From: Deltaproteobacteria bacterium
GTDB lineage: Bacteria; Desulfobacterota; Binatia; Bin18
Assembly: GCA_016874775.1 (NCBI GenBank)
Contig: VGTJ01000050.1
Coordinates: forward strand, 1 to 32,329
Length of the DNA: 32,329 nucleotides
Reading direction: 5' to 3'
A program made the position numbers and the translations under genes. Below, one piece after another: positions 23,885 through 32,180 of the stretch. The notes below the pieces were generated by a model. It saw only the letters and a list, made by a program, of their open reading frames with translations. It had not been told where the DNA came from and made no database searches. How positions within the stretch are numbered: position 1 is the stretch's first letter; each line of letters opens with the position of its first letter.

Positions 23885-24844
23885 ATGAAGCGTTTGGGAG
23901 TCGTGCTATCGACCGCTACCGAGGCGCCACCTAAGGAGTTCGTCGAATTGGGCAAACTGGCTGAAGACAAAGGCTATGCGGCGATTTTCGTAAACGAGGG
24001 GCGCGGCGATGCGCTGGCGTGTACCGAAGCTATTGCGCTTGGCACTTCGCGTATTCAGGTTGGCACCAATATCGCCAATATCTATTTCCGCCATCCGTTT
24101 CTTGCCGCAATGACCGCAGCGACCATCGATGAGTTGTCTGACGGTCGATTACTGTTGGGGTTTGGCATCAGCCATCGCCCGCTCCTTGAGTCCCTTGGGA
24201 TCACCATGGATCAACCGCGTAAATACATGCGGCATTATGCATCAACAGTGAAGAGTATCCTCACAGGGAAACATGTTGGCTCGTTCTTTCGACCACGCCC
24301 CTCGCTTCATCCGGTGCCGGTGTATGTTGGCGCAGTGACTGTTGAGTCTGCTGAGGTTGGCGGAGAAGTAGCCGATGGCATCATGCCGTTCTTACCGGCA
24401 CGTTCATACCTGCCAAGCCTTGTCAAAGCAGCGAGAGATGCGGCGCAGCGAGTAGGAAAAGACCCACAAGCGGTTGATTGTATTGTCAGCATTCCGACCT
24501 TCATTTCCGATGACATCGATCAGGCACGTTCTGCTGCACGCTACAACCTGGCGTTCTTTGCTCAGTTGCCATTCTATCGGAAACAGTGGCGTCGCTGTGG
24601 CTTTGTTGAAGAGGTGAATGCAATGCAAGAAGCCTGGAAGAAAAACGACCGGCGAGCCGCAGCTGCACTGGTGACCGATCGCATGGTTGAGGAAGTCTGT
24701 GTCTTCGGTCCAGCCAGCATGTGTCGTGAACAATTGGTTGCGTTCCAGCAGGCCGGAGCGGCGATGCCAGTGCTTGCTGTCAGCCCAGTCAACGAAGAGC
24801 GTCTAGCGGCGACACGAAAAGCGCTAAGCTTGTTGGCGCCGTGA
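23885..24844 (+). CDS. LLM class (F420/FMN-type) oxidoreductase
   Basis: The 319-aa protein resembles the shorter, F420-dependent-like branch of the luciferase fold. It has KLAEDKGYAAIFVNEGRGDALACTEAIALGTSRIQVGTNIANIYFRHP (about residues 23-70), then AATIDELSDGRLLLGFGISH and VPVYVGAV, and near the end FGPASMCREQLVAFQQAG. It would act as a hydride-transferring oxidoreductase or monooxygenase in the cytoplasm; the cofactor (F420 or FMN) and substrate are not certain. GGGAGG lies 4 nt before the ATG at 23885. It shares its strand with the small membrane protein (22 bp upstream). It is distinct from the ~440-aa LLM at 7828. Confidence 0.92.
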   Translation: MKRLGVVLSTATEAPPKEFVELGKLAEDKGYAAIFVNEGRGDALACTEAIALGTSRIQVGTNIANIYFRHPFLAAMTAATIDELSDGRLLLGFGISHRPLLESLGITMDQPRKYMRHYASTVKSILTGKHVGSFFRPRPSLHPVPVYVGAVTVESAEVGGEVADGIMPFLPARSYLPSLVKAARDAAQRVGKDPQAVDCIVSIPTFISDDIDQARSAARYNLAFFAQLPFYRKQWRRCGFVEEVNAMQEAWKKNDRRAAAALVTDRMVEEVCVFGPASMCREQLVAFQQAGAAMPVLAVSPVNEERLAATRKALSLLAP

Positions 24845-24919
24845 AATACTCTTTTGTCTTGTACTCTTGCTGTACGACGGTTCCTGCCTTATAAATACTG
24901 ATGAGGGCAATACTGAGAC

Positions 24920-24943
24920 CGGCGAGTCGCTAGCGACTCGCCG
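24920..24943. repeat. Perfect 24-bp palindrome
   Basis: The half-site is CGGCGAGTCGCT, and the second half is its exact reverse complement. It lies about 75 bp after the LLM stop and before the DUF1329 gene, in a gap of ~200 bp. It could be a hairpin (transcription end without T-run) or a symmetric protein-binding site. Confidence 0.75.
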
Positions 24944-25032
24944 TACGCAGATTGTACCAACATCATGAACATACCAAGCGCAGCTTCTCGTTTTCTCCCC
25001 GTTGTTATCTCTACACATACGCAGAGTATAGT

Positions 25033-25040
25033 AAGGAAGG
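25033..25040 (+). promoter_or_regulatory. Ribosome binding site deciding the DUF1329 start
   Basis: AAGGAAGG ends 5 nt before GTG at 25046. The GTG start also puts the signal peptide at the N terminus. Confidence 0.75.
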
Positions 25041-25045
25041 ATAGC

Positions 25046-26524
25046 GTGCACCCAACGTCACGACTGCTCGTGTGGATTACGTTCGCTCTGATAATGGTAA
25101 TTGGATGGTCGACCGCTGCCAGCGCTGAAGTATCTGCCGCCGCAGCTCGTACCTGGAAGACGGTTGAGGAACTCTCACCGGAAGAATTGCAGAATCTCGA
25201 TTTACGCACCGAGACTCCGCGTGACCCACAGACATCGTACCTGCCAGCGGAAGCGTATCCTTTTACAGCGCCATACACGGCAGAAGGGATGGGCTATCGG
25301 TTGATGGAGTTTACCCAGCGGCCACGCTGGTCATGCGCATTTGCCAACCTCTGGGGGTCAATCACTCCTCAAGGAGTGTTGCTCAATCCGGGCAAATCGA
25401 TCACCTTCATGAACTATTTCGGTCCTGATGGGGTAAACGCCGAGTTCTTGCGCAAACCGGGTGAAGAGCTCTATCGCTACATGAACCAGAATATCTTCCC
25501 GCCGGATGCCGAAGGCTCGCAACGCATGACGATTCGTTATCGTACTGACAAGAGCTTTATTAAAAAAGAAGAAGCCTTCATGTATACGCCAGCAATCCGA
25601 CGGGTGCGGCACCAGGCGCCGTTTCGGCGTCAGGATCGATTTCCCAACCAGGCGCAAACGACGGATGATGGAAATGGCCGTGATGCGTGGGAGTTTTCCT
25701 GGCGCGTTGTTGGCACGGACGTTCTGTATCAGACGGTACGTTTTCCCGTGACCCGGCCAACCATTGTGATTGGCAATACTGGCGACGGAGTCCTCCGCGA
25801 AGTCGCCACCCGCGATATCAAAATCATGGGGCGAGACTACCCGCATTACCGCGAAAACGGTGGTGTCGAATGTTATGTCGTTGAGGCACTCGCACGTGAA
25901 GATTGGTTGCCCGATTATTATGCGCCTCGCATCCTTTATTGGTTGGAAAAGCATTCCTTTTATCCGTTGCGAGTTGAGCAGTATGGACCCGATGGCAAGT
26001 TGTCGTTCATCGAAACACGCCTGACTGAGATGTTTAACCCCAGTATGGGTGAGCGGGGCTATGGGCCTATGCTGATTGTGTACTGGCATATTGGCACGGA
26101 TATTCTTACCTATAACATTCGTGACAACCATCGCCTGAAGACATGGACTGATGAAGAAAAGGAAGTCTTCTTCAATCCCGATTTTATGCGCAGAAGGTGG
26201 TATCTGGACATGTCGGTGAAAAGCCAGATGGAAGTATCACATCCTGAGAAGTTTTTTATGCGACCAGCGCTTGAAGAGGGGAAATTTCCGCAGCTCCGTC
26301 CTATCCAACTGCCAGAAGAAGTGATGGAAAGTGTCACTGCACAGAACCAAGCTGGCCGACTAGTTTTTGAAGTGAACAAAACGCAACCTGCGACGACAAC
26401 GGTGGCGCAGCCGACCCACGCTACTGACGCGAAAGCCGCACCCGTCTCGACGGTAATATCCAGAGAAACTCCGCACACCTACGCGCAAAGTCCAGAACAA
26501 ACGACACCGGCAGTGGTGCGATAA
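25046..26524 (+). CDS. DUF1329 secreted/outer-membrane-associated protein
   Basis: The 492-aa protein starts with a signal peptide (RLLVWITFALIMVIGW then STAASAEV). It then has the DUF1329 (PF07044) body: repeated aromatic and Arg-rich strands such as SFIKKEEAFMYTPAIRRVRHQAP and YWLEKHSFYPLRVEQYG. The fold is thought to resemble LolA/LolB-type lipid carriers. Members often sit in gene clusters for hydrophobic compound metabolism and may carry lipids or hydrophobic substrates across the envelope; the role here is inference. The C-terminal ~65 residues are Thr/Ala/Gln-rich and likely disordered. The start is GTG at 25046, not the ATG at 24965, because of the ribosome binding site and the signal peptide. 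It is followed by the NMN adenylyltransferase gene after 33 bp. Confidence 0.9.
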   Translation: MHPTSRLLVWITFALIMVIGWSTAASAEVSAAAARTWKTVEELSPEELQNLDLRTETPRDPQTSYLPAEAYPFTAPYTAEGMGYRLMEFTQRPRWSCAFANLWGSITPQGVLLNPGKSITFMNYFGPDGVNAEFLRKPGEELYRYMNQNIFPPDAEGSQRMTIRYRTDKSFIKKEEAFMYTPAIRRVRHQAPFRRQDRFPNQAQTTDDGNGRDAWEFSWRVVGTDVLYQTVRFPVTRPTIVIGNTGDGVLREVATRDIKIMGRDYPHYRENGGVECYVVEALAREDWLPDYYAPRILYWLEKHSFYPLRVEQYGPDGKLSFIETRLTEMFNPSMGERGYGPMLIVYWHIGTDILTYNIRDNHRLKTWTDEEKEVFFNPDFMRRRWYLDMSVKSQMEVSHPEKFFMRPALEEGKFPQLRPIQLPEEVMESVTAQNQAGRLVFEVNKTQPATTTVAQPTHATDAKAAPVSTVISRETPHTYAQSPEQTTPAVVR

Positions 26525-26557
26525 GTAATCTGTTGCGATTTCTGCTATACAGCGCCC

Positions 26558-27115
26558 ATGCGTCATCGCTATGGCATGATTCACGGGCGCTTTCAACCCT
26601 TCCATAATGGGCATTGGGAGTATACACAAGCTGCACTGGCACGCTGTGACCTCCTGATTATCGGCATTACCAACCCAGACCCGTCGCTTGTTGTTTATGA
26701 ACCAGCAGATAACGGACGGCACTTGCCTGAAGCGAATCCGTTTACTTTTTTCGAACGGCAGCGCATGGTTCAAGCGACGTTGCTTGAAGCCAACGTTCCG
26801 CTCTTTCGTGTTGCGATTGTCCCGTTTCCGATTCACCATCCCGAACGCTGGGCATCGTACTGCCCAGCGGAGACCGTGCAGTTTCTGCGTTTATTCTCTG
26901 CCTGGGGAAATGAAAAGTTACGGCGCTTTCAGGATAACGGCTGGAGCGTTGAAGTATTAGATGAAGGTGTAGCAAAAGAAGTGAGTGGGACTGAAATACG
27001 ACGACGTTTGCGAGCCGGGCAAGGGTGGGAGGAATTGGTGCCCCCTGGAACCGCTAGCGTACTACGAGCGATTGGCGCAGAGGAGCGGGCGAGGAAAGTC
27101 GTCAGCATTGGGTAG
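26558..27115 (+). CDS. Nicotinamide-nucleotide adenylyltransferase, archaeal (NadM) type
   Basis: The 185-aa protein has the nucleotidyltransferase start HGRFQPFHNGHWEY with HNGH (residues 16-19, the HxGH motif) and, near the end, VSGTEIRRRL, the ISTxxxR-like motif that binds phosphates. The size and the FQPFHNGH start match the archaeal NadM/COG1056 group and the NadR adenylyltransferase domain rather than the common bacterial NadD. It makes NAD from NMN and ATP. No strong ribosome binding site is seen. It lies between DUF1329 and an archaeal-type phosphoglycerate mutase on one strand, with gaps of 33 and 23 bp. It may serve NAD supply in place of, or beside, NadD; the genome would need checking. 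Confidence 0.9.
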   Translation: MRHRYGMIHGRFQPFHNGHWEYTQAALARCDLLIIGITNPDPSLVVYEPADNGRHLPEANPFTFFERQRMVQATLLEANVPLFRVAIVPFPIHHPERWASYCPAETVQFLRLFSAWGNEKLRRFQDNGWSVEVLDEGVAKEVSGTEIRRRLRAGQGWEELVPPGTASVLRAIGAEERARKVVSIG

Positions 27116-27138
27116 CCAGTAGTGAGCAAGCATACTTT

Positions 27139-28530
27139 ATGGTGAACGCGGTGACAAAAATCCGCAATCCGCATTCTACAAGCCGTATTCTCTTTATCGT
27201 GCTCGACGGTCTTGCTGATCGCCCGCAATCACTTCTTGGAGGTAAAACCCCGCTTGAGGCCGCACACACTCGCCATCTCGATCGACTGGCGGAACTGGGC
27301 ACTACCGGATTGTTGCTCCCATTGTCTCCGGGCGTGCCCTTAGAGAGTGAATTTTCGCACTTCCTCCTTTTCGGCTATTCATCTGATCAATTCCCTGGCC
27401 GTGCCGCTTTTGAAGCAATCGGCCGAGGATTCGATATTGCTCCAGAGACTGTCGTTATGTTGGCGAGCTTTGCTTCAACGACGATTGTCGAGGGAAGGGT
27501 CCGTCGCGACACCATTCTCTGGGAGGAGAAGCAATCTCGTGACGAGGCAGACTGTGAAGAACTGATCAAAGGGATTGCTGAATACGAGTCGCATGGAATT
27601 CATTTTTCACTGCAATCGTGCGGACATTGCGAAGCAATCCTCACTCTCTCTGGAGATCCTAGTCGCTATATCTCTGATGTTGATCCGTTTTATAACGGCG
27701 CGCTGGTAGCGAAGGCGCTGCCTCTAGTTGAAGATCCTGACCACACAAATGCAAACCGTACCGCGACAGCATTGAACGATTACTTGAACTGGGTCTGGCA
27801 ACGTTTGCAGAGCCATCCAATTAATCAGCAAAGGAGATTACTTAACTCCTCACTGATAAACTTTTTGTTGACCAAATGGGCCGCAGTACGACCAGATGTT
27901 CCACCTTTTCTTGAACAAAATGGACTACGGGCAGCGAGCATAGAGAACTATCCACTTTATGTTGGGTTGGCGGGTGGTTGTGGCATGACTTCTGTGACTG
28001 TCTCTCACTATTCAGATGTTGCGGCTGATTTTCAGGAAAAACTGCGGGTTGCGGACACGCTCTTTCAGCAAGGATATGAATTTGTCCATGTTCACTCGAA
28101 GGGGCCGGATGTTGCGGCACATCAGAAAGATCCTCTAGCCAAGCAACGTGCAATTGAGGCGATTGATAGTGAGCTTGGTGATCTGGTCAGACGAGTTGAA
28201 GCCACAGGCGATGTGCTTGTGGTCATAACCGGCGATCACGCCACACCGAGTAGCGGTCCGCTGATTCATTCTGGTGAGGCGGTACCGTTGCTCATAACTG
28301 GTGGACAGAACGTACTCAGCGACCATGTGAAGCAATTTCATGAACGCGCAGTGATCACTGGTGGATTAGGGCAGATTCGCGGTGCTGAGCTGATGCCCGT
28401 GCTGCTTAACCTTACTGACCGGGTGCGCTTACATGGCATTCGGCATCAATCGCAGGTTCGGCCATATTGGTCGGGGGCAGTGGAGTCGTTTGAGGTAAAG
28501 AGTAGTCAGGAGAAAAGAACGAAGTCCTGA
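27139..28530 (+). CDS. apgM: Phosphoglycerate mutase, archaeal-type cofactor-independent (ApgM-like)
   Basis: The 463-aa protein has FIVLDGLADRP (metal-binding Asp23), TPLEAAHTRHLDRLA and PLESEFSHFLLFGY (Ser70, the probable phosphorylated serine). Near the end comes TGDHATPSSGPLIHSGE, the metal-binding DxH block (Asp366, His367). This is the alkaline-phosphatase-superfamily pattern of archaeal/ApgM 2,3-bisphosphoglycerate-independent mutase, with normal length. It interconverts 3- and 2-phosphoglycerate. The first ~15 residues (KIRNPHS...) are translated from two AATCCGC units, so the true start may be downstream; no ribosome binding site is seen at 27139. It converges on the monooxygenase at 28583. 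Confidence 0.88.
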   Translation: MVNAVTKIRNPHSTSRILFIVLDGLADRPQSLLGGKTPLEAAHTRHLDRLAELGTTGLLLPLSPGVPLESEFSHFLLFGYSSDQFPGRAAFEAIGRGFDIAPETVVMLASFASTTIVEGRVRRDTILWEEKQSRDEADCEELIKGIAEYESHGIHFSLQSCGHCEAILTLSGDPSRYISDVDPFYNGALVAKALPLVEDPDHTNANRTATALNDYLNWVWQRLQSHPINQQRRLLNSSLINFLLTKWAAVRPDVPPFLEQNGLRAASIENYPLYVGLAGGCGMTSVTVSHYSDVAADFQEKLRVADTLFQQGYEFVHVHSKGPDVAAHQKDPLAKQRAIEAIDSELGDLVRRVEATGDVLVVITGDHATPSSGPLIHSGEAVPLLITGGQNVLSDHVKQFHERAVITGGLGQIRGAELMPVLLNLTDRVRLHGIRHQSQVRPYWSGAVESFEVKSSQEKRTKS

Positions 28531-28582
28531 TAAGTACCGTTCCAGGTTGGCTGCTGACTACTCTCTTGCTTGTCTGCGGTAT

Positions 28583-30253
28583 TCAGAGCGCGGCAACAAC
28601 GTCGGCCTGATGTTCTTTCTCTAGCACGAAACCCTCATAGCCTTTGGCCGCAACCTCAGCGATGCGTTGAAAGTAGAGGGGGCCGCCCAGGTGTACACAG
28701 AACTGACGAGGCTTGCCGGGGATATTGGCTCCGGTGTACCAGGAGTCGGTAAGAGGATAGAGCGTTGGATTGGCAAACTCGGAGACCTCGCGATCCCAGC
28801 TCTTCTCGGCGTCGGGCGTGGCCTCAATGGCGCCGAGGCCATGTTCGCGCAGGTAACGTACGCAATTGCCGATCCACGTTGACTCAAGCTCGGCACCCAG
28901 CGGCATATTGAAAAGCACTGATGGTGAGCCTGGGCCGTGGATCATAAAGAGATTGGGAAACTCGGCGATCGTGATGCCGAGGTAACTATCGAAACGCGTA
29001 CGCCATTTCTCTGCTAAGCGAACGTTACCACGTCCCTTGGGGTTGAGACGCAGCAGCGCGCCGGTCATGGCGTCGAATCCTGTTGCCAACACGAGCATAT
29101 CGAGCTGGTGGTCACCTGTCGCTGTGCGCATCCCTGTTGGCGTGATCGCTTGAATCGGATCTTCGCGCAGATCGATCAGCGTAACATTGTCGCGGTTGAA
29201 GGTTTCAAAATAGCCATTATCGAGAAGCTGGCGCTTGGTGCCCAGGTAGTAGTCAGGCATCAGCTTTGCGGCAGTCTGAGGATCACGCACGATCTCACGA
29301 ATTTTGCCTCGTACGAAGTCGGCCAGCGTACGGTTGGCTTCTTTATTTGTCATGATATCCGTATAGCTACCAAACAGCAGGTGCAGGCCTCCCTGCTGCC
29401 ACAGGGTTTCATAGCGTGCCTGGCGTTGCTCGGGAGTGTCGTCGAAGGCAGAACGTTCGGTGACCGCAAACGGCGAGCCCACGGGTGAGGCATTCATCTT
29501 CGCCCGCAGTGCCTCCCAGTTCTCGCGGGCGTCCCGCACCATCTCGGGGTCGACGGGGCGGTTGCGCGCTGGAATGCTGTACTGTGGCGTGCGTTGGAAC
29601 ACCGTCAAATGTGCGGCCTCACGGGCGATCTCAGGAATTGCTTGCACCCCCGAGGAGCCAGTCCCGATCACGCCGACGCGCTTGCCTGCAAAAGAGACGG
29701 GTTCCTGTGGCCAGCGACCGGTGTGATAGCACTCGCCGGTGAAGCTATCGATCCCTGGGATGTTGGGTTTGTATGCCGCCGAAAGAGTACCAACGGCGCA
29801 GATGAGAAATTGAGCAGACACGTGCTCGCCAGCGCTGGTCTCAAGCTGCCAGCGTTGTGCCGCTTCGTCGTAACGGGCATCGCTCACCCACGTCTCGAGC
29901 TGAATGTCGCGCCGCAGGTCAAATCGATCGGCGACGTATTCAAGATAAGCCAGCACCGACGCCTGATCGGGCTGAGTTTCGGCCCAGTCCCATTCGTGCA
30001 TCAGCTCTTCTGAGAACGTGTAGCAATAGAAGGGGCTTCCGGGAAAATCAACTCGTGCTCCGGGGTAGCGGTTCCACCACCATGTGCCGCCCACACCACC
30101 AGCACCTTCATAGACACGTACCGCGAGACCCATCTGACGCAGGTGATGCAGCGCGTACAAACCGCCAAAGCCCGCGCCGACGACGACTGCGTCATAGTGC
30201 GCGCGCGCTCCGTTTCCTTTGGCTGGGTGTAAGTGTTGACTCCTACTGGCCAT
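28583..30253 (-). CDS. Baeyer-Villiger-type flavin monooxygenase
   Basis: The 556-aa protein is a complete flavoprotein monooxygenase. FAD site: VVVGAGFGGLYAL (Gly26-Gly31) and GGVGGTWWWNRYPGARVD. Type I Baeyer-Villiger fingerprint: FTGECYHTGRWP (171-182). NADPH site: VIGTGSSG (195-202). Also present are GTKRQ near 338-342 and ATGFD (390-394). It uses NADPH and O2 to oxidise a ketone to an ester or hydroxylate a substrate (cyclohexanone/phenylacetone-type family); the substrate is unknown. The ATG at 30253 has AAAAGGAGGG about 6 nt upstream. It follows the CmcJ-like gene by 72 bp on the same strand. It is the full-length paralogue of the broken gene at 151-1476. Confidence 0.95.
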   Translation of the reverse strand: MASRSQHLHPAKGNGARAHYDAVVVGAGFGGLYALHHLRQMGLAVRVYEGAGGVGGTWWWNRYPGARVDFPGSPFYCYTFSEELMHEWDWAETQPDQASVLAYLEYVADRFDLRRDIQLETWVSDARYDEAAQRWQLETSAGEHVSAQFLICAVGTLSAAYKPNIPGIDSFTGECYHTGRWPQEPVSFAGKRVGVIGTGSSGVQAIPEIAREAAHLTVFQRTPQYSIPARNRPVDPEMVRDARENWEALRAKMNASPVGSPFAVTERSAFDDTPEQRQARYETLWQQGGLHLLFGSYTDIMTNKEANRTLADFVRGKIREIVRDPQTAAKLMPDYYLGTKRQLLDNGYFETFNRDNVTLIDLREDPIQAITPTGMRTATGDHQLDMLVLATGFDAMTGALLRLNPKGRGNVRLAEKWRTRFDSYLGITIAEFPNLFMIHGPGSPSVLFNMPLGAELESTWIGNCVRYLREHGLGAIEATPDAEKSWDREVSEFANPTLYPLTDSWYTGANIPGKPRQFCVHLGGPLYFQRIAEVAAKGYEGFVLEKEHQADVVAAL

Positions 30254-30325
30254 GTGGTTCCCTCCTTTTCTCTGTGCTTGTGGTTGGTCTGACCGTTTAG
30301 TGATCGCCCATCTTCCACCGTGCGC

Positions 30326-31327
30326 TTACTGGTAGATGACCACACAGCGGACCTCGATGCTCCATCGCGCTGGTGCATCGGGCGGAGTGGTTGCATCATC
30401 GAATGCCGTATGGAAACTGAACGTGCACGGCGCTTGCGGGTCATCGCTGTCAGGCCGCTGCCCTTTGGGCCGTGCCAGCGGGCCAGCCGAGTCCCATTGC
30501 TTGATCAGCAGTGCCTCGTCGCGTGTCATGGCTGGGTAGTGATACCACGTGTGTCCCGGATCTGGTTTGGAGAAATAGTTCTCGCCTATACGGTCGGCAC
30601 AATGTAACTCAAACACGCTGAGGTCTTTCGGGGTCACTGTTTGTGCGTCGCACAAAGCCAGCGCATGGGTTGCAACCGGCGTATGGGCAATATTACGCCA
30701 CACGTTAATGATGGCGAAGCGACCGTGCTCGCCAATCGCTGTCTCTACCTCTGCTGGGTCAAGCAACGACGCTCCCGACGCGAGGGTAGAACGGAGCGTA
30801 TCATTCTCACACGGCTCTTGTGCCAGGCGTTGCAAACGCTCAGGAGCGCTGGTGAGGGTATAGTCACCATGTGTGATTCGCGCTGGGCCTTGCACTTCCT
30901 GTCCGCCACGAATACGCAGTTTGCGTTGTTTTCCATCGGTAGAGCGGACGTTGTGGTCAAACGCTACCACCGTTGCAGCGCCGGTGACCTCTTTGAGCAA
31001 CTGTGCACACTCGTGGTAGTAATGTTGAGCGACGTCTTGGTGGTCGAGAAAGTCGAGATTGGGGTGCATTACGGGACGAAAACACAGCTCAAAGCCGTTT
31101 TTCTCGACCGTGCGCCGCTGGGTACCGGTGAGCAGTCGCGCGTTATGAACCGTGACGTGACGTTCGTCGTAAACGACCCCCAGCAACTCCGAGTCGCTTC
31201 CGTCAGCGTTGCGTCGCAGGAGCATTTTGCCGTTACGATATAGAGAGCTAGGAACCGAGGAATCGAGGTAGTTTAACCGGCCTTCACTTGCTTCACGATT
31301 GGTCGCCGGTGCTACGGTTTGCGTCAT
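30326..31327 (-). CDS. CmcJ/NvfI-like oxidoreductase (putative 2-oxoglutarate/iron-type)
   Basis: The 333-aa protein has the features of the CmcJ/GA4-desaturase-like group: HGDYT in the middle, RFAIINVWRNIAHTPVATHALALCDA, then SKPDPGHTWYHYPAMTRDEALLIKQWDS, and near the end FSFHTAFDD followed by SIEVRCVVIY. From memory these blocks are conserved in fungal and bacterial members that are called methoxylase/hydroxylase or non-haem iron oxygenases. The His and Asp residues (HxD-like HGD and the later HTAF) are candidate iron ligands. The substrate is unknown. AAGGAGG lies 6 nt before the ATG. It is the first gene of a leftward pair with the Baeyer-Villiger-type monooxygenase and diverges from the TauD-like gene. 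Confidence 0.8.
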   Translation of the reverse strand: MTQTVAPATNREASEGRLNYLDSSVPSSLYRNGKMLLRRNADGSDSELLGVVYDERHVTVHNARLLTGTQRRTVEKNGFELCFRPVMHPNLDFLDHQDVAQHYYHECAQLLKEVTGAATVVAFDHNVRSTDGKQRKLRIRGGQEVQGPARITHGDYTLTSAPERLQRLAQEPCENDTLRSTLASGASLLDPAEVETAIGEHGRFAIINVWRNIAHTPVATHALALCDAQTVTPKDLSVFELHCADRIGENYFSKPDPGHTWYHYPAMTRDEALLIKQWDSAGPLARPKGQRPDSDDPQAPCTFSFHTAFDDATTPPDAPARWSIEVRCVVIYQ

Positions 31328-31382
31328 GCCTGCCTCCTTGTATCTTACGCCTGTGGATCATAGCGTCCAGCGGCAGTATATG

Positions 31383-31406
31383 ACAAGCGGTCGGGGTGCC
31401 GCTTGT
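31383..31406. promoter_or_regulatory. Inverted repeat in the divergent control region
   Basis: ACAAGCGG (31383-31390) and CCGCTTGT (31399-31406) are separated by 8 bp, between the CmcJ-like gene and the TauD-type gene. It could be an operator for a dimeric regulator or an RNA hairpin. The rest of the 216-bp gap shows no gene. Confidence 0.4.
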
Positions 31407-31543
31407 GGCAGAGACGGAGACGCATGGCAATGATCGCTACTCTGGAAGGGGTGCGTGAATCGAGGTAAAATTCGCCTCCGATTGATGATGCGTGAGTTGC
31501 AGAGTGTCGCTCAACGTTACGCTTGACATAAGGAGGGAGACTT

Positions 31544-32180
31544 ATGACACTTACAGTTACTCCAACGGGGGCCACGCTCGGTGCCATTGTCACCGGCGTC
31601 AAGCTCGCTAACCTCAAGGCTGCGGAATGGGACGAGATCGAACGTGCCTTTCTTGCCCATGCCGTGTTAATCTTCCCTGGTCAACATCTCAGCGAGACCG
31701 AGCAGATCAACTTCGGTGGCCGCTTCGGTGCCATTGAGCATCTGGTTGCCGACCGCGAGATCGTACCGATCAGCAATCAGCGCACCGACGGCACGCTGAT
31801 GAGAGACGACGAACATGGCATGCAGCTTATGCGCGGCAACGAAGGCTGGCATACTGACAGCTCCTACATGCCACTGGCTGCAAAGGCCTCCGTCCTGTCT
31901 GCACAGGTTGTTCCCTCAGCGGGCGGACAGACCGAATGGGCGGATATGCGGGCGGCGTACGATGCACTTGACGAGGCGATCAGGACTCGCATCGCTGCAC
32001 TCTCGGCCTATCACTCGCTGTACTATTCGCAAGGTCGTATCGGCCACAAAGTTGCGGTCGGCGCAGGGTATGGCTTTCACAGAGAGGAGCCGCCACTGCG
32101 TCCCTTAGTGAAGGTCCATCCAGTAACTGGACGGAAGTCTCTCTTCATTGGCCGTCACGCGTATGGCATTCCGGGGCTAA
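31544..32180 (+). pseudogene. TauD/TfdA-type 2-oxoglutarate dioxygenase, 3' end removed by IS insertion
   Basis: The first ~212 residues are a TauD/TfdA-family alpha-ketoglutarate- and iron-dependent dioxygenase. GAIVTGVKLA is near the N terminus, and GWHTDSSY carries His103 and Asp105, the first two iron ligands. HPVTGRKSLFIGRHAYGI is the family's later conserved block. At about base 32178 the sequence enters the IS end, and the frame closes after a dozen IS-encoded residues. The distal iron-binding histidine and the arginine that binds 2-oxoglutarate would lie in the lost part (usual length ~280-300), so the product should be inactive. AAGGAGG lies 7 nt before the ATG. It diverges from the CmcJ-like/BVMO pair. 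Confidence 0.9.
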
